Shown: positions 50,353 through 58,962 of the stretch, piece by piece
Numbering within the stretch: the first letter of the stretch is position 1
Layout: each line of letters begins with the position of its first letter
Origin: Mesorhizobium sp. INR15
Lineage (GTDB): Bacteria; Pseudomonadota; Alphaproteobacteria; Rhizobiales; Rhizobiaceae
Assembly: GCF_015500075.1 (NCBI RefSeq)
Contig: NZ_CP045496.1
Coordinates: forward strand, 1,426,001 to 1,490,000
DNA: 64,000 nt
Reading direction: 5' to 3'
Made by a program: the position numbers and the translations under genes
The notes under the pieces: model-generated
What the model was told of the DNA's origin: nothing
The model's input: only the letters and a program-made list of their open reading frames with translations
Database searches by the model: none

Positions 50353-51386
50353 GCCTTTCCCCCCGTCTCATTGCGCCGGAAAAGCGTGGCGAGGATGCCG
50401 AGCAGACCTTGCGGCCGCAGACGCTTGACGATTTTGTCGGCCAGGCGGCGGTGCGGGCCAATCTCAAGGTCTTCATCGAGGCCGCCAAGGGCCGCAACGA
50501 GGCGCTCGACCACGTTCTGTTTGTCGGTCCGCCGGGTCTCGGCAAGACGACACTGGCGCAGATCATGGCGCGCGAGCTTGGCGTCAATTTCCGCTCGACC
50601 TCCGGCCCGGTCATCGCCAAGGCCGGCGATCTCGCGGCACTCCTGACCAATCTTGAAGAAGGCGACGTGCTGTTCATCGACGAGATCCACCGGCTCAGCC
50701 CGGCGGTCGAGGAAATCCTCTATCCGGCGATGGAGGATTTCCAGCTCGACCTGATCATCGGCGAGGGGCCGGCGGCGCGCTCGGTGAAGATTGATCTGGC
50801 ACGGTTTACCCTGGTTGCCGCCACCACGCGGCTCGGTCTTCTGACCAACCCGCTGCGCGACCGTTTCGGCATTCCGGTGCGGCTCAATTTCTATTCGGTC
50901 GAGGAACTCGAACAGATCGTGCGGCGCGGTGCGCGCATCCTTGCCATGCCGCTGGGCGACGATGGCGCGCTGGAAATCGCGCGCCGGGCGCGCGGCACGC
51001 CGCGCATCGCCGGCCGGCTGTTGCGGCGCGTGCGCGATTTTGCCTCCGTCGCCGGCGATGGTCATGTCAATCGCAAGATCGCCGACGAGGCACTGACGCG
51101 GCTGGAGGTCGATGCGCTCGGCCTCGACGCGCTTGACCGGCGCTACCTCTCGATGATCGCGCGCAATTTCGGCGGCGGGCCGGTCGGCATCGAGACGATC
51201 GCGGCGGGGCTTTCCGAGCCGCGTGACGCCATCGAGGACATTATCGAGCCCTATCTGATCCAGCAGGGGTTCATCCAGCGCACGCCGCGCGGCCGTGTGC
51301 TGACGGCCAATGCCTGGCGCCATCTCGGCCTCGATGCGCCGAAGGACCTGGCGCAGCAGCAGATCAACCTGTTCCAGGAGGAGTAG
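50349..51386 (+). CDS. ruvB: Holliday junction branch migration ATPase RuvB
   Basis: A 345-residue AAA+ motor. Walker A is GPPGLGKT (60-67), Walker B LFIDEIHRL, sensor-1 LVAATTRLGLLTNPLRDRFG; a C-terminal winged helix follows. It is separated from ruvA by the AbrB/PIN genes, with which it overlaps by 4 bases. Whether it is transcribed from a ruvC promoter or also from the toxin-antitoxin promoter is not settled by the sequence. Confidence 0.97.
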   Translation: MSLSPRLIAPEKRGEDAEQTLRPQTLDDFVGQAAVRANLKVFIEAAKGRNEALDHVLFVGPPGLGKTTLAQIMARELGVNFRSTSGPVIAKAGDLAALLTNLEEGDVLFIDEIHRLSPAVEEILYPAMEDFQLDLIIGEGPAARSVKIDLARFTLVAATTRLGLLTNPLRDRFGIPVRLNFYSVEELEQIVRRGARILAMPLGDDGALEIARRARGTPRIAGRLLRRVRDFASVAGDGHVNRKIADEALTRLEVDALGLDALDRRYLSMIARNFGGGPVGIETIAAGLSEPRDAIEDIIEPYLIQQGFIQRTPRGRVLTANAWRHLGLDAPKDLAQQQINLFQEE

Positions 51387-51546
51387 CGTCCCGGCATTGG
51401 GCGCGGCTTCTCGAGGCGGCGATCAAGGAACAGTGAACGCTCCTGCGCAAAATCTCCTAATCCCCGCCGGCTTGCTGGCATATTCGGAGGTCTAAAAGGT
51501 CGCTGCCTTGGAGCCTGTCGCTCCTGCTGCATGCCGGAGCTGCGCA

Positions 51547-52443
51547 ATGATTACCAGACGCGGGTTCTTGAAATTCGTTGGGGGTTCGTTTCTGACCGCG
51601 GCCTCTTTCGGCGCCTACGCGGTCGGCATCGAGCCGATGCTTCTGACACATGTGAAGCGCTATACGCTGACGCCGCCGCATTGGCCGTCGGGACTGAAAT
51701 TGCGCATTGTCGCGCTTGCCGACATTCACGCCTGCAGGCCGTGGATGACGCCTGAGCGGATCGCCTCGCTTGCCGAAGACGCGAATGCGCTGCAGCCGGA
51801 TCTGATTGTGCTGCTGGGTGACTATACCGCTGGCACCCGCCTGGTAGCGGACTGGGTGAATGCGTCCGAATGGGCGTCGGCTTTATCCGGTCTCAAGGCG
51901 CCGCTTGGCGTGATGTCGATCCTTGGCAATCATGACTGGTGGGAGGACCGTGCCGCGCAGAAGGCAGGCGGCGGACCGACCATAGCGCGCAAGGCACTGG
52001 AGGCGGTCGGCATTCCGGTGCTGGAGAACGATATCGTGCGCCTGGAGAAGGACGGGCATGGCTTCTGGGTCGCCGGGCTTGCCGACCAGCTCGCCCTGCT
52101 GCCGAACAAGGAGCACCGAGGGTTCAAGGGCCTGGACGACCTCGACGGCACGCTGGCCAGGGTCAGCGATACTTCGCCCGTCATCCTGCTGGCGCATGAG
52201 CCGGATATCTTTCCGAAGGTGCCGGGACGGGTCGCGCTGACCCTTTCGGGCCATACCCATGGCGGGCAGGTGCGGCTGTTCGGCTACTCGCCGGTGGTGC
52301 CGTCGCGTTTCGGCAACCGCTACGCCTATGGCCATGTCGTGGAAACCGATCGCAATCTGATCGTCTCGGGCGGGCTTGGCTTCAGCATCCTGCCGGTGCG
52401 TTTTGGCGTTCGCCCGGAAATCCTGTCGATCGATCTCGGATAG
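51547..52443 (+). CDS. Membrane-anchored or exported metallophosphoesterase (YkuE-like)
   Basis: A 298-residue calcineurin-like phosphoesterase. Metal ligands: ADIHA, LGDYTAG, ILGNHDWW, and SGHTHGGQV. The N-terminus MITRRGFLKFVGGSFLTAASFGAYA resembles a twin-arginine signal or an uncleaved anchor, placing the enzyme at the outer face of the inner membrane. The start at 51547 is chosen for this signal. Substrates of the YkuE/YaeI-type group include lipid A precursors and other phospho-lipids. Confidence 0.87.
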   Translation: MITRRGFLKFVGGSFLTAASFGAYAVGIEPMLLTHVKRYTLTPPHWPSGLKLRIVALADIHACRPWMTPERIASLAEDANALQPDLIVLLGDYTAGTRLVADWVNASEWASALSGLKAPLGVMSILGNHDWWEDRAAQKAGGGPTIARKALEAVGIPVLENDIVRLEKDGHGFWVAGLADQLALLPNKEHRGFKGLDDLDGTLARVSDTSPVILLAHEPDIFPKVPGRVALTLSGHTHGGQVRLFGYSPVVPSRFGNRYAYGHVVETDRNLIVSGGLGFSILPVRFGVRPEILSIDLG

Positions 52444-52458
52444 GCGGATTTCGCCCGC

Positions 52459-53718
52459 TCAGCGAAGTGCCTTGATCGCCTGCATCACGCCGGGCTCGGC
52501 CTTGTCGCCGTTGAAAGCATCGACGATACCGAAGGCCCCGCCGTAGCTCCACACCGACCATGAAAAGCCGTGCCCTTCGGCGCGGCCGATCATGTCGCTG
52601 ACATAGGCGGCGCGATACTCAGCGGGCATCACATAGCTGTTGCCGTATTCCTGCCGGATCATGCCAAACTCACCCAGTGTGACGTTTTCCGGTTTGATGC
52701 CGTTGGCCCTCGCCCATGCCTCGACCTTCCTGAACGGCGCATCCATCAGGCCAAGCAGCTTGTCGGTGCTGTCCATGCTGGCCACCTGTTCATCGAGATA
52801 GGCGAGCAGGCCGCTCCGCCGCGCCCACGGCGCCTCGGCCTTGATCCTGGCGCGGATGGTGTCGAGTGTTGCATCGAGCTGTGCCCTGGGAATCGCGGTC
52901 AGCGGATAGGGCAGGCCAGTGACATAGGGGATGAAGTCACCGGCCCAGGTCGCGCCCTGATGGGTAAGCAGGAATGGGTCGTAGGAATGAAAGGTCCAGA
53001 TGACATTGTCGTCCGGGATCGCCTTCGGATCGATCTTTTCGAGCGAACTCGCGGCGGAATAGCAGGCGCCGGTCAGGATCAGGGTCAGTCTTGTGGCCGA
53101 GGCGCGCGCGGCCGCGAACAGCTTGTGCTGACGTTCGGGCCAGAGGCTGGTGCCTTCGGCGTCGCAGTCGACGATCGGCTCGTTCATCAGTTCGAAGGCG
53201 ACTTTCGCCGGATCTTCGCCGGCCAGCGTCCGGCCCATCTTGCGAACCATGTCGACGTAGCGGTCGAAGGTCTCCGGGTCGTCCATCACTTCGCCCATGC
53301 CGATCTTGCGGCTGGCGCCTGAAGGAATGAGGTGCATGTCGACAATCACCTTCAGTCCGGCGCGGTTGATCATGCGCACGGAATCCAGCACGCTGGCATA
53401 GAGGTCGCCGCGCAGCGCCGTCGTCTTTTCGGACAGGAAGGGCGATGGATCGACCGGCATGCGCAGGAAGTCGAAGCCGGCGTCCTTCAGGGCCTTGAGG
53501 TCACCCTCGCCCAGAAACCTGCGCCATTCCGGATAGGGCAGGATGGCCTTGGGGTCGCCCCACTGGTCTTCGCCTGGCCACGTCGTCCATTGGTCGAGGT
53601 TGAGGCCGCGCTTCATGGTGAAGCTCGCCGCGTGCGCCGGCAGCGCAACGGACATCAGCACAAGCACCGCCGCCATCAAGGTCTTGATCATCGCCGTCAA
53701 CAGTGCCATCGGGTTCAT
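52459..53718 (-). CDS. Secreted glycoside hydrolase family 5 (cellulase-like)
   Basis: A 419-residue protein with a signal peptide (cleavage about residue 30 after PAHA) and a GH5 TIM barrel. Catalytic acid/base is Glu in FELMNEPIVD, nucleophile is Glu in VTLGEFGMI; supporting residues are in FDFLRMPVD and DMHLIPSG. The start may be 53718 or one of the internal ATGs. GH5 enzymes act on cellulose, beta-glucans or related polymers; here plant or own surface glucans are possible. It is divergent from ybgC by 44 bases. Confidence 0.88.
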   Translation of the reverse strand: MNPMALLTAMIKTLMAAVLVLMSVALPAHAASFTMKRGLNLDQWTTWPGEDQWGDPKAILPYPEWRRFLGEGDLKALKDAGFDFLRMPVDPSPFLSEKTTALRGDLYASVLDSVRMINRAGLKVIVDMHLIPSGASRKIGMGEVMDDPETFDRYVDMVRKMGRTLAGEDPAKVAFELMNEPIVDCDAEGTSLWPERQHKLFAAARASATRLTLILTGACYSAASSLEKIDPKAIPDDNVIWTFHSYDPFLLTHQGATWAGDFIPYVTGLPYPLTAIPRAQLDATLDTIRARIKAEAPWARRSGLLAYLDEQVASMDSTDKLLGLMDAPFRKVEAWARANGIKPENVTLGEFGMIRQEYGNSYVMPAEYRAAYVSDMIGRAEGHGFSWSVWSYGGAFGIVDAFNGDKAEPGVMQAIKALR

Positions 53719-53762
53719 GCGCGGAAAATACCTGCCTTGCCGGCATCAAAAAGGGAAGCGCT

Positions 53763-54233
53763 ATGGGCGATCATGGTGAATCGGCGGCGCTGTCCGCAGG
53801 GCTTTCCGGGGCGTTGACCGACTTTGGCCATCGGCTGATGGCGCGTGTTTATTATGCCGACACCGACTTCTCAGGCGTCGTCTATCACGCTCGATACCTC
53901 GAGTTTTTCGAGCGGGGCCGCTCCGACTATCTCCGGCTGACCGGCGTGCATCACACCGAGCTTGCCGACGGCAAGCATGGTGAGAAGATCGTCTGGATCG
54001 TGCGGCGCATGGAGATCGATTTCCGCGGTTCGGCCAGGATCGATGACATCCTGACTGTCGACACCCGCACCGATGACATCTCCGGCGCGCGCATCTTCAT
54101 GGCGCAGCAGCTGAAACGGGCCGAGGAGGTTCTGGTCGAAGCGCGGGTCGAAGCCGCGATCATCGGTGAGAACGGCCGGCCGAGGCGCTTTCCCAGGGAA
54201 TGGCTTGCTGCCTTCCTGCCCAAGGTGCGTTGA
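53763..54233 (+). CDS. ybgC: Tol-Pal-associated acyl-CoA thioesterase YbgC
   Basis: A 156-residue hotdog-fold thioesterase. The family motif YYADTDFSGVVYHARYLEFFERGRSDY includes the catalytic Asp35. It is the first gene of the tol-pal cluster in most proteobacteria, as here. The start at 53763 follows AAGGGAAG. A palindromic repeat follows immediately after its stop codon. Confidence 0.94.
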   Translation: MGDHGESAALSAGLSGALTDFGHRLMARVYYADTDFSGVVYHARYLEFFERGRSDYLRLTGVHHTELADGKHGEKIVWIVRRMEIDFRGSARIDDILTVDTRTDDISGARIFMAQQLKRAEEVLVEARVEAAIIGENGRPRRFPREWLAAFLPKVR

Positions 54234-54234
54234 T

Positions 54235-54296
54235 ATTCAGGTGATGCCGGCCTGCAAACGGCGGATACCCGCGCTTCCAGTGCTCACGTACTTCAA
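54235..54296. repeat. Half copy of the palindromic repeat seen at 27731
   Basis: ATTCAGGTGATGCCGG (54235 on), then CCTGCAAACG and CGCTTCCAGTGCTCACGTACTTCA match the left half of the 27731-27848 element with few changes. The facing right half is missing. It begins just after the ybgC stop codon, in the same relation as the full copy to its upstream gene. Confidence 0.75.
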
Positions 54297-54412
54297 GGGG
54301 GTGGCTGCTTTCACGCCCAAGGGGTCTCAGAGGTCGCGATAGCCAGGTTCAACGGAAGCTGACGGCCAAAGCCTGACGGCCCAAGGCGCGGCAATGCGCC
54401 GCGCCATATTTA

Positions 54413-54427
54413 CTAACCCATCCTTAA
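54413..54427 (+). promoter_or_regulatory. CtrA-like box upstream of tolQ
   Basis: CTAA-CCCATCC-TTAA matches TTAA-N7-TTAA with one mismatch; the right half extends as TTAACCAT, a canonical CtrA half-site. It is about 190 bases before tolQ. Confidence 0.4.
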
Positions 54428-54616
54428 CCATAACGGTTCATGAAGAGAGTGGTGAAGATTGGAGGCATCCAGCGCCTTCGTTTCACCAATATTTGCCCCG
54501 AAAAGGCCGCGAACGGCATAGTTTGGGGTTGTTCCGGTAGCTTCGCGCGAACCGACCACAAGGGATGCCCATGGGCCAGCCGCCAGCTTCGCCCGGAAAA
54601 TCTTAAGGACGTTACC

Positions 54617-55327
54617 ATGGAAAATATCGCACTCGCCGATCCGGGCGCGCAATTGTCGATTTGGGCGCTGTTCGCGCAGGCCAGCTGGGTGGTCAAGCTG
54701 GTCATGATCGGCTTGCTTTGCGCCTCAGTGTGGACCTGGGCGATTATCGTCGACAAGCTGGTTTCCTATACCCGCATGCGGGCGGCCCTCAATCGCTTCG
54801 AGCAGGTTTTCTGGTCTGGGCAGTCACTGGAGGAGCTTTACCGCACGCTGGCTGACCGCAAGACATCAGGCATGGGCGCCATTTTCGTCGCCGCGATGCG
54901 CGAATGGAAGAAGAGTTTCGAGAAGGGCGCGAAAACGCCGCTTGGCCTGCAGACCCGCATCGACAAGGCCATGGACCTGGCGCTGACCCGCGAAATGGAA
55001 AAGCTTGAAGGCCGGCTCGGCTTCCTCGCCACCACCGGTTCAGCGGCACCCTTCATCGGCCTGTTTGGCACCGTCATCGGCATCATGACCTCGTTCCAGG
55101 CCATCGCCGGCTCCAAGAACACCAGTCTCGCGGTGGTCGCGCCCGGCATCGCCGAGGCGCTGCTGGCGACGGCCATAGGCCTGCTCGCCGCCATTCCCGC
55201 CGTCATCGCCTACAACAAGCTGTCGTCGGACGCGAGCAAGATCGCGGTGCGCATGGAAGGGTTCTCCGACGAGTTCTCCGCCATACTCTCGCGCCAAATC
55301 GATGAAAAAGTCGCGCCGAAGGCCTGA
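54617..55327 (+). CDS. tolQ: Tol-Pal system proton channel TolQ
   Basis: A 236-residue inner-membrane protein with three helices. The TolQ/ExbB core is seen in LGFLATTGSAAPFIGLFGTVIGIMTSFQAI and LAVVAPGIAEALLATAIGLLAAIPAVIAYN. The start at 54617 (MENIALADPGAQ) follows AAGGA and removes a 59-codon non-conserved upstream stretch. It forms the proton channel with TolR and energises TolA for outer-membrane constriction. Confidence 0.95.
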   Translation: MENIALADPGAQLSIWALFAQASWVVKLVMIGLLCASVWTWAIIVDKLVSYTRMRAALNRFEQVFWSGQSLEELYRTLADRKTSGMGAIFVAAMREWKKSFEKGAKTPLGLQTRIDKAMDLALTREMEKLEGRLGFLATTGSAAPFIGLFGTVIGIMTSFQAIAGSKNTSLAVVAPGIAEALLATAIGLLAAIPAVIAYNKLSSDASKIAVRMEGFSDEFSAILSRQIDEKVAPKA

Positions 55328-55338
55328 GGAGTAACGAG

Positions 55339-55791
55339 ATGGGTATGTCCGTAGGCATGGGAGGACGCGGCGGGCGCGGCCACAGGCGGCGTGGCCGCCA
55401 CCATGCGTTGATGTCGGAGATCAACGTCACGCCGATGGTCGACGTGATGCTGGTGCTGCTGATCATCTTCATGGTCGCCGCGCCGATGCTGACGGTCGGC
55501 GTGCCGATCGACCTGCCGGATACGCAGGCCAAGGCGATGAATGCCGACACCCAGCCGATCACCGTGTCGATCAATGCCGCCGGCCAGATCTTCCTCCAGG
55601 AAACCGAGATTCCGATCGAGGATCTGGTGGCCAAGCTCCAGGCCATTTCGAAGACCGGCTATGACGAGCGTATTTTCATCCGTGGCGACAAGGCCACCGA
55701 CTATGGCACGGCAATGAAGGTGATGGCCCGCGTTTCGGCCGCTGGCTACAAGAATATCGGCCTGGTTTCACTGCAGGAACAGGATCAATAG
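55339..55791 (+). CDS. tolR: Tol-Pal system protein TolR
   Basis: A 150-residue protein: a Gly/Arg-rich N-terminus, then EINVTPMVDVMLVLLIIFMVAAPML with the essential membrane Asp35, and a periplasmic domain (QPITVSINAAGQIFL; YGTAMKVMARVSAAGYKNIGLVS). It lies 11 bases after tolQ and 7 bases before tolA. Confidence 0.95.
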   Translation: MGMSVGMGGRGGRGHRRRGRHHALMSEINVTPMVDVMLVLLIIFMVAAPMLTVGVPIDLPDTQAKAMNADTQPITVSINAAGQIFLQETEIPIEDLVAKLQAISKTGYDERIFIRGDKATDYGTAMKVMARVSAAGYKNIGLVSLQEQDQ

Positions 55792-55798
55792 CGAGAAG

Positions 55799-56959
55799 AT
55801 GAGGACCGGCCTCACCACATCGGTGATCTTGCATACGGCTGCGCTGGCCTTTGGCCTGTTCACGCTGTCGGCGCCGCCTCCGCTTGCGCCGTCCGATGTC
55901 GAGTCGGTCGCGGTCGACATTGTTCCCGTGGAAGCGGTGGCGCAAACGCTGCAAGGCGACAAGAAGGCCGTGGTGCATGAAAAGCCGGCGCCGGTACCGA
56001 CCCAGCGTCCTGACGTTGTTCCGGACGCCCAGAAGGTTGGCGAGAACACTGTCGATACCGAAAAGCCGATAACGCCGGAAGCCAAGCCGAAGCCCGTCGA
56101 CACCACATCGGCGCCCGCGCCGGCACCGACGCCGATCGAAAAGCCGAAGCCCGAGGATGTGCCGAAGCCGCAGGAAAAACCCAAGCCCATTCCGGCGACG
56201 GAAGTGGCGCCGGCACCGCAGCCCAAGCAAGAGGTCAAGCCCGAGCCGGTCAAGCAGGCTGATCCCAAGCCGACGCCGGTCAAGGAACAGAAGCCGGCAC
56301 CGCAGCAGGACAAGACCGCCGCGATCGATCCGACGCCGGAGGTCAAGCCCGATGCCGTCGCCGAAGCCATAGCGAAAGATCCGCCGCCGACCGAGGAGGC
56401 GCAACTTCCGGATTCTGCACCGGCTCCGGAAGCCCGCCCGAAGCCGCAGCCGGCACCGGCCGAAAGCGCCAAGGCACCGGAACGCAAGGATGCCGACAAG
56501 CCGGTCAAGGAAGCATCCTCCAAGCCGAAGTCGGACGACAAGCAGTTCAATGCCGACGAGATTTCCGCTATGCTCGACAAGCAGAAGCCGTCGGGCGGCG
56601 GCGCCAAGCGCTCGACCCAGCAGGCCTCGCTCGGGGCCGACAAGACCCACGGACAGAAGCTTTCGCAAAGCGAGATGGGCGCCCTGTCGGATCAGCTTGG
56701 CGGTTGCTGGACCTTGCCGGTCGGGCTCGAGGGCTCGGAGAACTTCGTCGCCGTCGTGCTGTTCAACCTGGACTCCTCGGGCAAGCTCGATGGCCGCCCG
56801 AGCGTGGAAAAATCGAGTGGAAACCGCCAGTTCGACGAAAGCGCCGTGCGGGCGGTCCAGAAATGCAACATGGCCGGCCTGCAAGTTCCTCCCGGCAAAC
56901 AGGATATCTGGGCCCAGGTCCGGGTGACCTTCGATCCGAGGGAGATGCTGGGCCTCTAG
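55799..56959 (+). CDS. tolA: Tol-Pal system protein TolA
   Basis: The 386-residue protein has an N-terminal membrane helix (LTTSVILHTAALAFGLFTL), a long Pro/Lys/Glu-rich periplasm-spanning region (about 50-245, with many KP and EKP repeats) and a C-terminal TonB/TolA-type domain (about 280-386, LGGCWTLPVGLEGSENFVAVVLFNL). The middle is Pro-rich rather than the Ala/Lys helix of Escherichia coli TolA, as usual in rhizobia. It transmits proton-motive energy from TolQR to Pal. Confidence 0.9.
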   Translation: MRTGLTTSVILHTAALAFGLFTLSAPPPLAPSDVESVAVDIVPVEAVAQTLQGDKKAVVHEKPAPVPTQRPDVVPDAQKVGENTVDTEKPITPEAKPKPVDTTSAPAPAPTPIEKPKPEDVPKPQEKPKPIPATEVAPAPQPKQEVKPEPVKQADPKPTPVKEQKPAPQQDKTAAIDPTPEVKPDAVAEAIAKDPPPTEEAQLPDSAPAPEARPKPQPAPAESAKAPERKDADKPVKEASSKPKSDDKQFNADEISAMLDKQKPSGGGAKRSTQQASLGADKTHGQKLSQSEMGALSDQLGGCWTLPVGLEGSENFVAVVLFNLDSSGKLDGRPSVEKSSGNRQFDESAVRAVQKCNMAGLQVPPGKQDIWAQVRVTFDPREMLGL

Positions 56960-57000
56960 GCCGGGCGTCCCCAGAACCAGTCTAAGAGAAGCGAGAAGAC

Positions 57001-58311
57001 ATGAAATCCATCCTCAAGCCGCTCCTGACGATCGCAGCCATGGCGCTGGGCATGACCGCCATGGCCACCTTGCCGGCGCGGGCACTCGTTGAGATCAACG
57101 TCAACAAGGGCAATGTCGAGCCGCTGCCGATCGCCATCACGGATTTCCAGGGTGGTGACGCGCTTGGGGCCCAGATTTCCCAGATCGTCACCGCCGACCT
57201 GAAGCGGTCCGGCCTGTTCGCGCCGATCGACAAGAGTGCCTTCATCGAGAAGATCACCAATCCGGATGCGGCACCGCGCTTCGACGACTGGAAGGTGATC
57301 AACGCGCAGGCAGTGGTTACCGGCAGCGTCAGCAAGGAAGCCGACGGCCGCATCCGCGCCCAGTACCGGCTGTGGGATACCTTTGCCGGCCAGCAGATGG
57401 CCGGCGAGCAGTTCTTCGCCAACGATGCCAATCAGCGGCGTGTCGCGCATATCATCGCCGATGCGATCTATGAGCGGTTGACCGGCGAGAAGGGCTATTT
57501 CGACACCCGCGTCGTGTTCATCGACGAATCCGGCGCCAAGAATGCCCGCAAGAAGCGCCTCGCCATCATGGACCAGGATGGCGCCAATATCCGCTATCTC
57601 TCGGACGGCAAGGCGATCGTGCTCACTCCGCGGTTCTCGCCGAACCGTCAGGAAATCACCTACATGTCCTATGAAAGCGGTCAGCCGCGGGTTTACCTGC
57701 TGCAGATCGAGACCGGGCAGCGCGAACTGGTCGGCAATTTCCCCGGCATGACGTTCGCGCCGCGCTTTTCGCCCGATGGCCAGAAGGTGATCATGAGCCT
57801 GCTGCGCGACGACGGCAATTCCAACATTTTCGCCATGGACCTGCGCAGCCGCTCGACGACGCGGCTGACGAACTCGACCGCCATCGACACGTCGCCGTCC
57901 TATTCGCCGGATGGCAGCAAGGTGGTGTTCACGTCCGATCGTGGCGGCCGTGCGCAGATCTATGTGATGGGCGCGGATGGCTCTGGCCAGACCCGCATCT
58001 CGTTTGGCGACGGCGTCTATTCGACGCCGGTCTGGTCGCCGCGCGGCGACCTTATCGCCTTCACCAAGCAATCGGGTGGCGAGTTCCAGATCGGCGTCAT
58101 GAAGACCGACGGTTCTGGTGAGCGCATCCTCTCGTCGGGCTTCCAGCAGGAGGGGCCGACCTGGGCGCCCAACGGCCGCGTGCTGATGTTCTTCCGCGAT
58201 TCCGCCGGGGGGCCGAAACTGGTGTCGGTCGATTTGACCGGCCGCAACGAGCAGTCGATCCCGACCGCGAACTTCGCTTCCGATCCGGCCTGGTCGCCGC
58301 TGCTTGAGTAG
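57001..58311 (+). CDS. tolB: Tol-Pal system beta-propeller protein TolB
   Basis: A 436-residue periplasmic protein. Signal peptide to about residue 29 (ATLPARA), then the N-terminal domain (IAITDFQGGD), and a six-bladed propeller with repeats such as PRFSPNRQEITYMSYESG, PRFSPDGQKVIMSLLRD and PSYSPDGSKVVFTSDRGG. It binds Pal and is released by TolA. In most genomes pal follows directly; here a four-helix-bundle gene intervenes. Confidence 0.96.
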   Translation: MKSILKPLLTIAAMALGMTAMATLPARALVEINVNKGNVEPLPIAITDFQGGDALGAQISQIVTADLKRSGLFAPIDKSAFIEKITNPDAAPRFDDWKVINAQAVVTGSVSKEADGRIRAQYRLWDTFAGQQMAGEQFFANDANQRRVAHIIADAIYERLTGEKGYFDTRVVFIDESGAKNARKKRLAIMDQDGANIRYLSDGKAIVLTPRFSPNRQEITYMSYESGQPRVYLLQIETGQRELVGNFPGMTFAPRFSPDGQKVIMSLLRDDGNSNIFAMDLRSRSTTRLTNSTAIDTSPSYSPDGSKVVFTSDRGGRAQIYVMGADGSGQTRISFGDGVYSTPVWSPRGDLIAFTKQSGGEFQIGVMKTDGSGERILSSGFQQEGPTWAPNGRVLMFFRDSAGGPKLVSVDLTGRNEQSIPTANFASDPAWSPLLE

Positions 58312-58315
58312 GCTT

Positions 58316-58760
58316 GAATTGAAGAGCTGAAGAATTGAAGAGATGGAGAAGGCAGGGAACTATGTAAGGCGCGCGAGGGACCTGGAGGTCTACAAGCGTG
58401 CCTATACAGTTTCTCTGGAGGTGCACAAAGCCACTCTCACTTTCCCGAAAATGGAGCAATACGCGCTAGCCGACCAACTGCGCCGCTCCACAAAAGGGAT
58501 TTGCGCCAATCTGGCGGAGGGATTTGCAAAGCAAACCCACTCCAAGGCGGAGTTCGCGCGGTTCATCTCGATGGCCATGGGCTCATGCAGTGAAGCGGAG
58601 ACCTGGATTTCGTATGCTTTCGACCTTGGGTATATTGCGCAGGCGCAACTCGATGATTGGTTGCAATCCTACGCACATGTCTACGGCATGCTGGTGAATT
58701 TGAGAGAGAAGCTCGCATGAGCCACCTCCCCGGTTTCTTGATTCTGCAACTCTTCAATTC
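58316..58760 (+). mobile_element. Intervening-sequence-like cassette bounded by inverted repeats
   Basis: An element of about 445 bp between tolB and pal contains one S23-type gene. Its ends are imperfect inverted repeats of 27 bases: GAATTGAAGAGCTGAAGAAT at 58316 on, and ATTCTGCAACTCTTCAATTC ending at 58760, with an 11-base perfect core (58316-58326/58750-58760). The core recurs directly at 58332-58342. This is the structure of 23S rRNA intervening sequences, in which complementary ends form a stem around an S23 gene, but here outside rRNA. The element ends are my inference. Confidence 0.6.
58343..58720 (+). CDS. Four-helix-bundle protein (S23/IVS-type)
   Basis: A 125-residue all-helical protein: LEVYKRAYTVSLEVHKATLTFPK, then the conserved ALADQLRRSTKGICANLAEGFAKQ and a C-terminal helical pair. 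It matches the 23S-rRNA intervening-sequence protein family, related in fold to Avd of diversity-generating retroelements. Its biochemical role is unknown; nucleic acid binding has been proposed for the family. It is flanked by inverted repeats and sits inside tol-pal. No reverse transcriptase or variable repeat is present in the window. Confidence 0.88.
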   Translation: MEKAGNYVRRARDLEVYKRAYTVSLEVHKATLTFPKMEQYALADQLRRSTKGICANLAEGFAKQTHSKAEFARFISMAMGSCSEAETWISYAFDLGYIAQAQLDDWLQSYAHVYGMLVNLREKLA

Positions 58761-58962
58761 CCCCTTTTCCACGTCTTGGTCGCGTTTTGGCCGCATTTAC
58801 GCCTAGGGTCCGCGCGAAATGTGGCTCTTGGTTAATCCTTGGGCCAAACGGCTGCGGACGGGCAGCTAAACCAAATTTTAACCGTGTTTCTTGAGTGCCG
58901 GTTAACCCAAACGTGGTTACTGGGTGATCAACGAAATCACTCGAATACGAAGGAGAGGCGGC

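Larger units (their letters stand above)
54234..54616. other. Intergenic region between ybgC and tolQ
   Basis: These 383 bases carry no supported gene. In order: a half copy of the palindromic repeat (54235-54296); a perfect 8-bp hairpin GGCGCGGC (54385-54392)/GCCGCGCC (54398-54405); and a CtrA-like site (54413-54427). An open frame in phase with tolQ starts at 54440, but the family start is 54617. The region suggests that tolQRAB has its own promoter rather than depending on ybgC. Confidence 0.6.

Noticed and set aside
58343..58720. Avd-like accessory gene of a diversity-generating retroelement
   Set aside because: No reverse transcriptase, template repeat or variable target gene occurs in the window; the flanking inverted repeats point to an IVS-type element instead.
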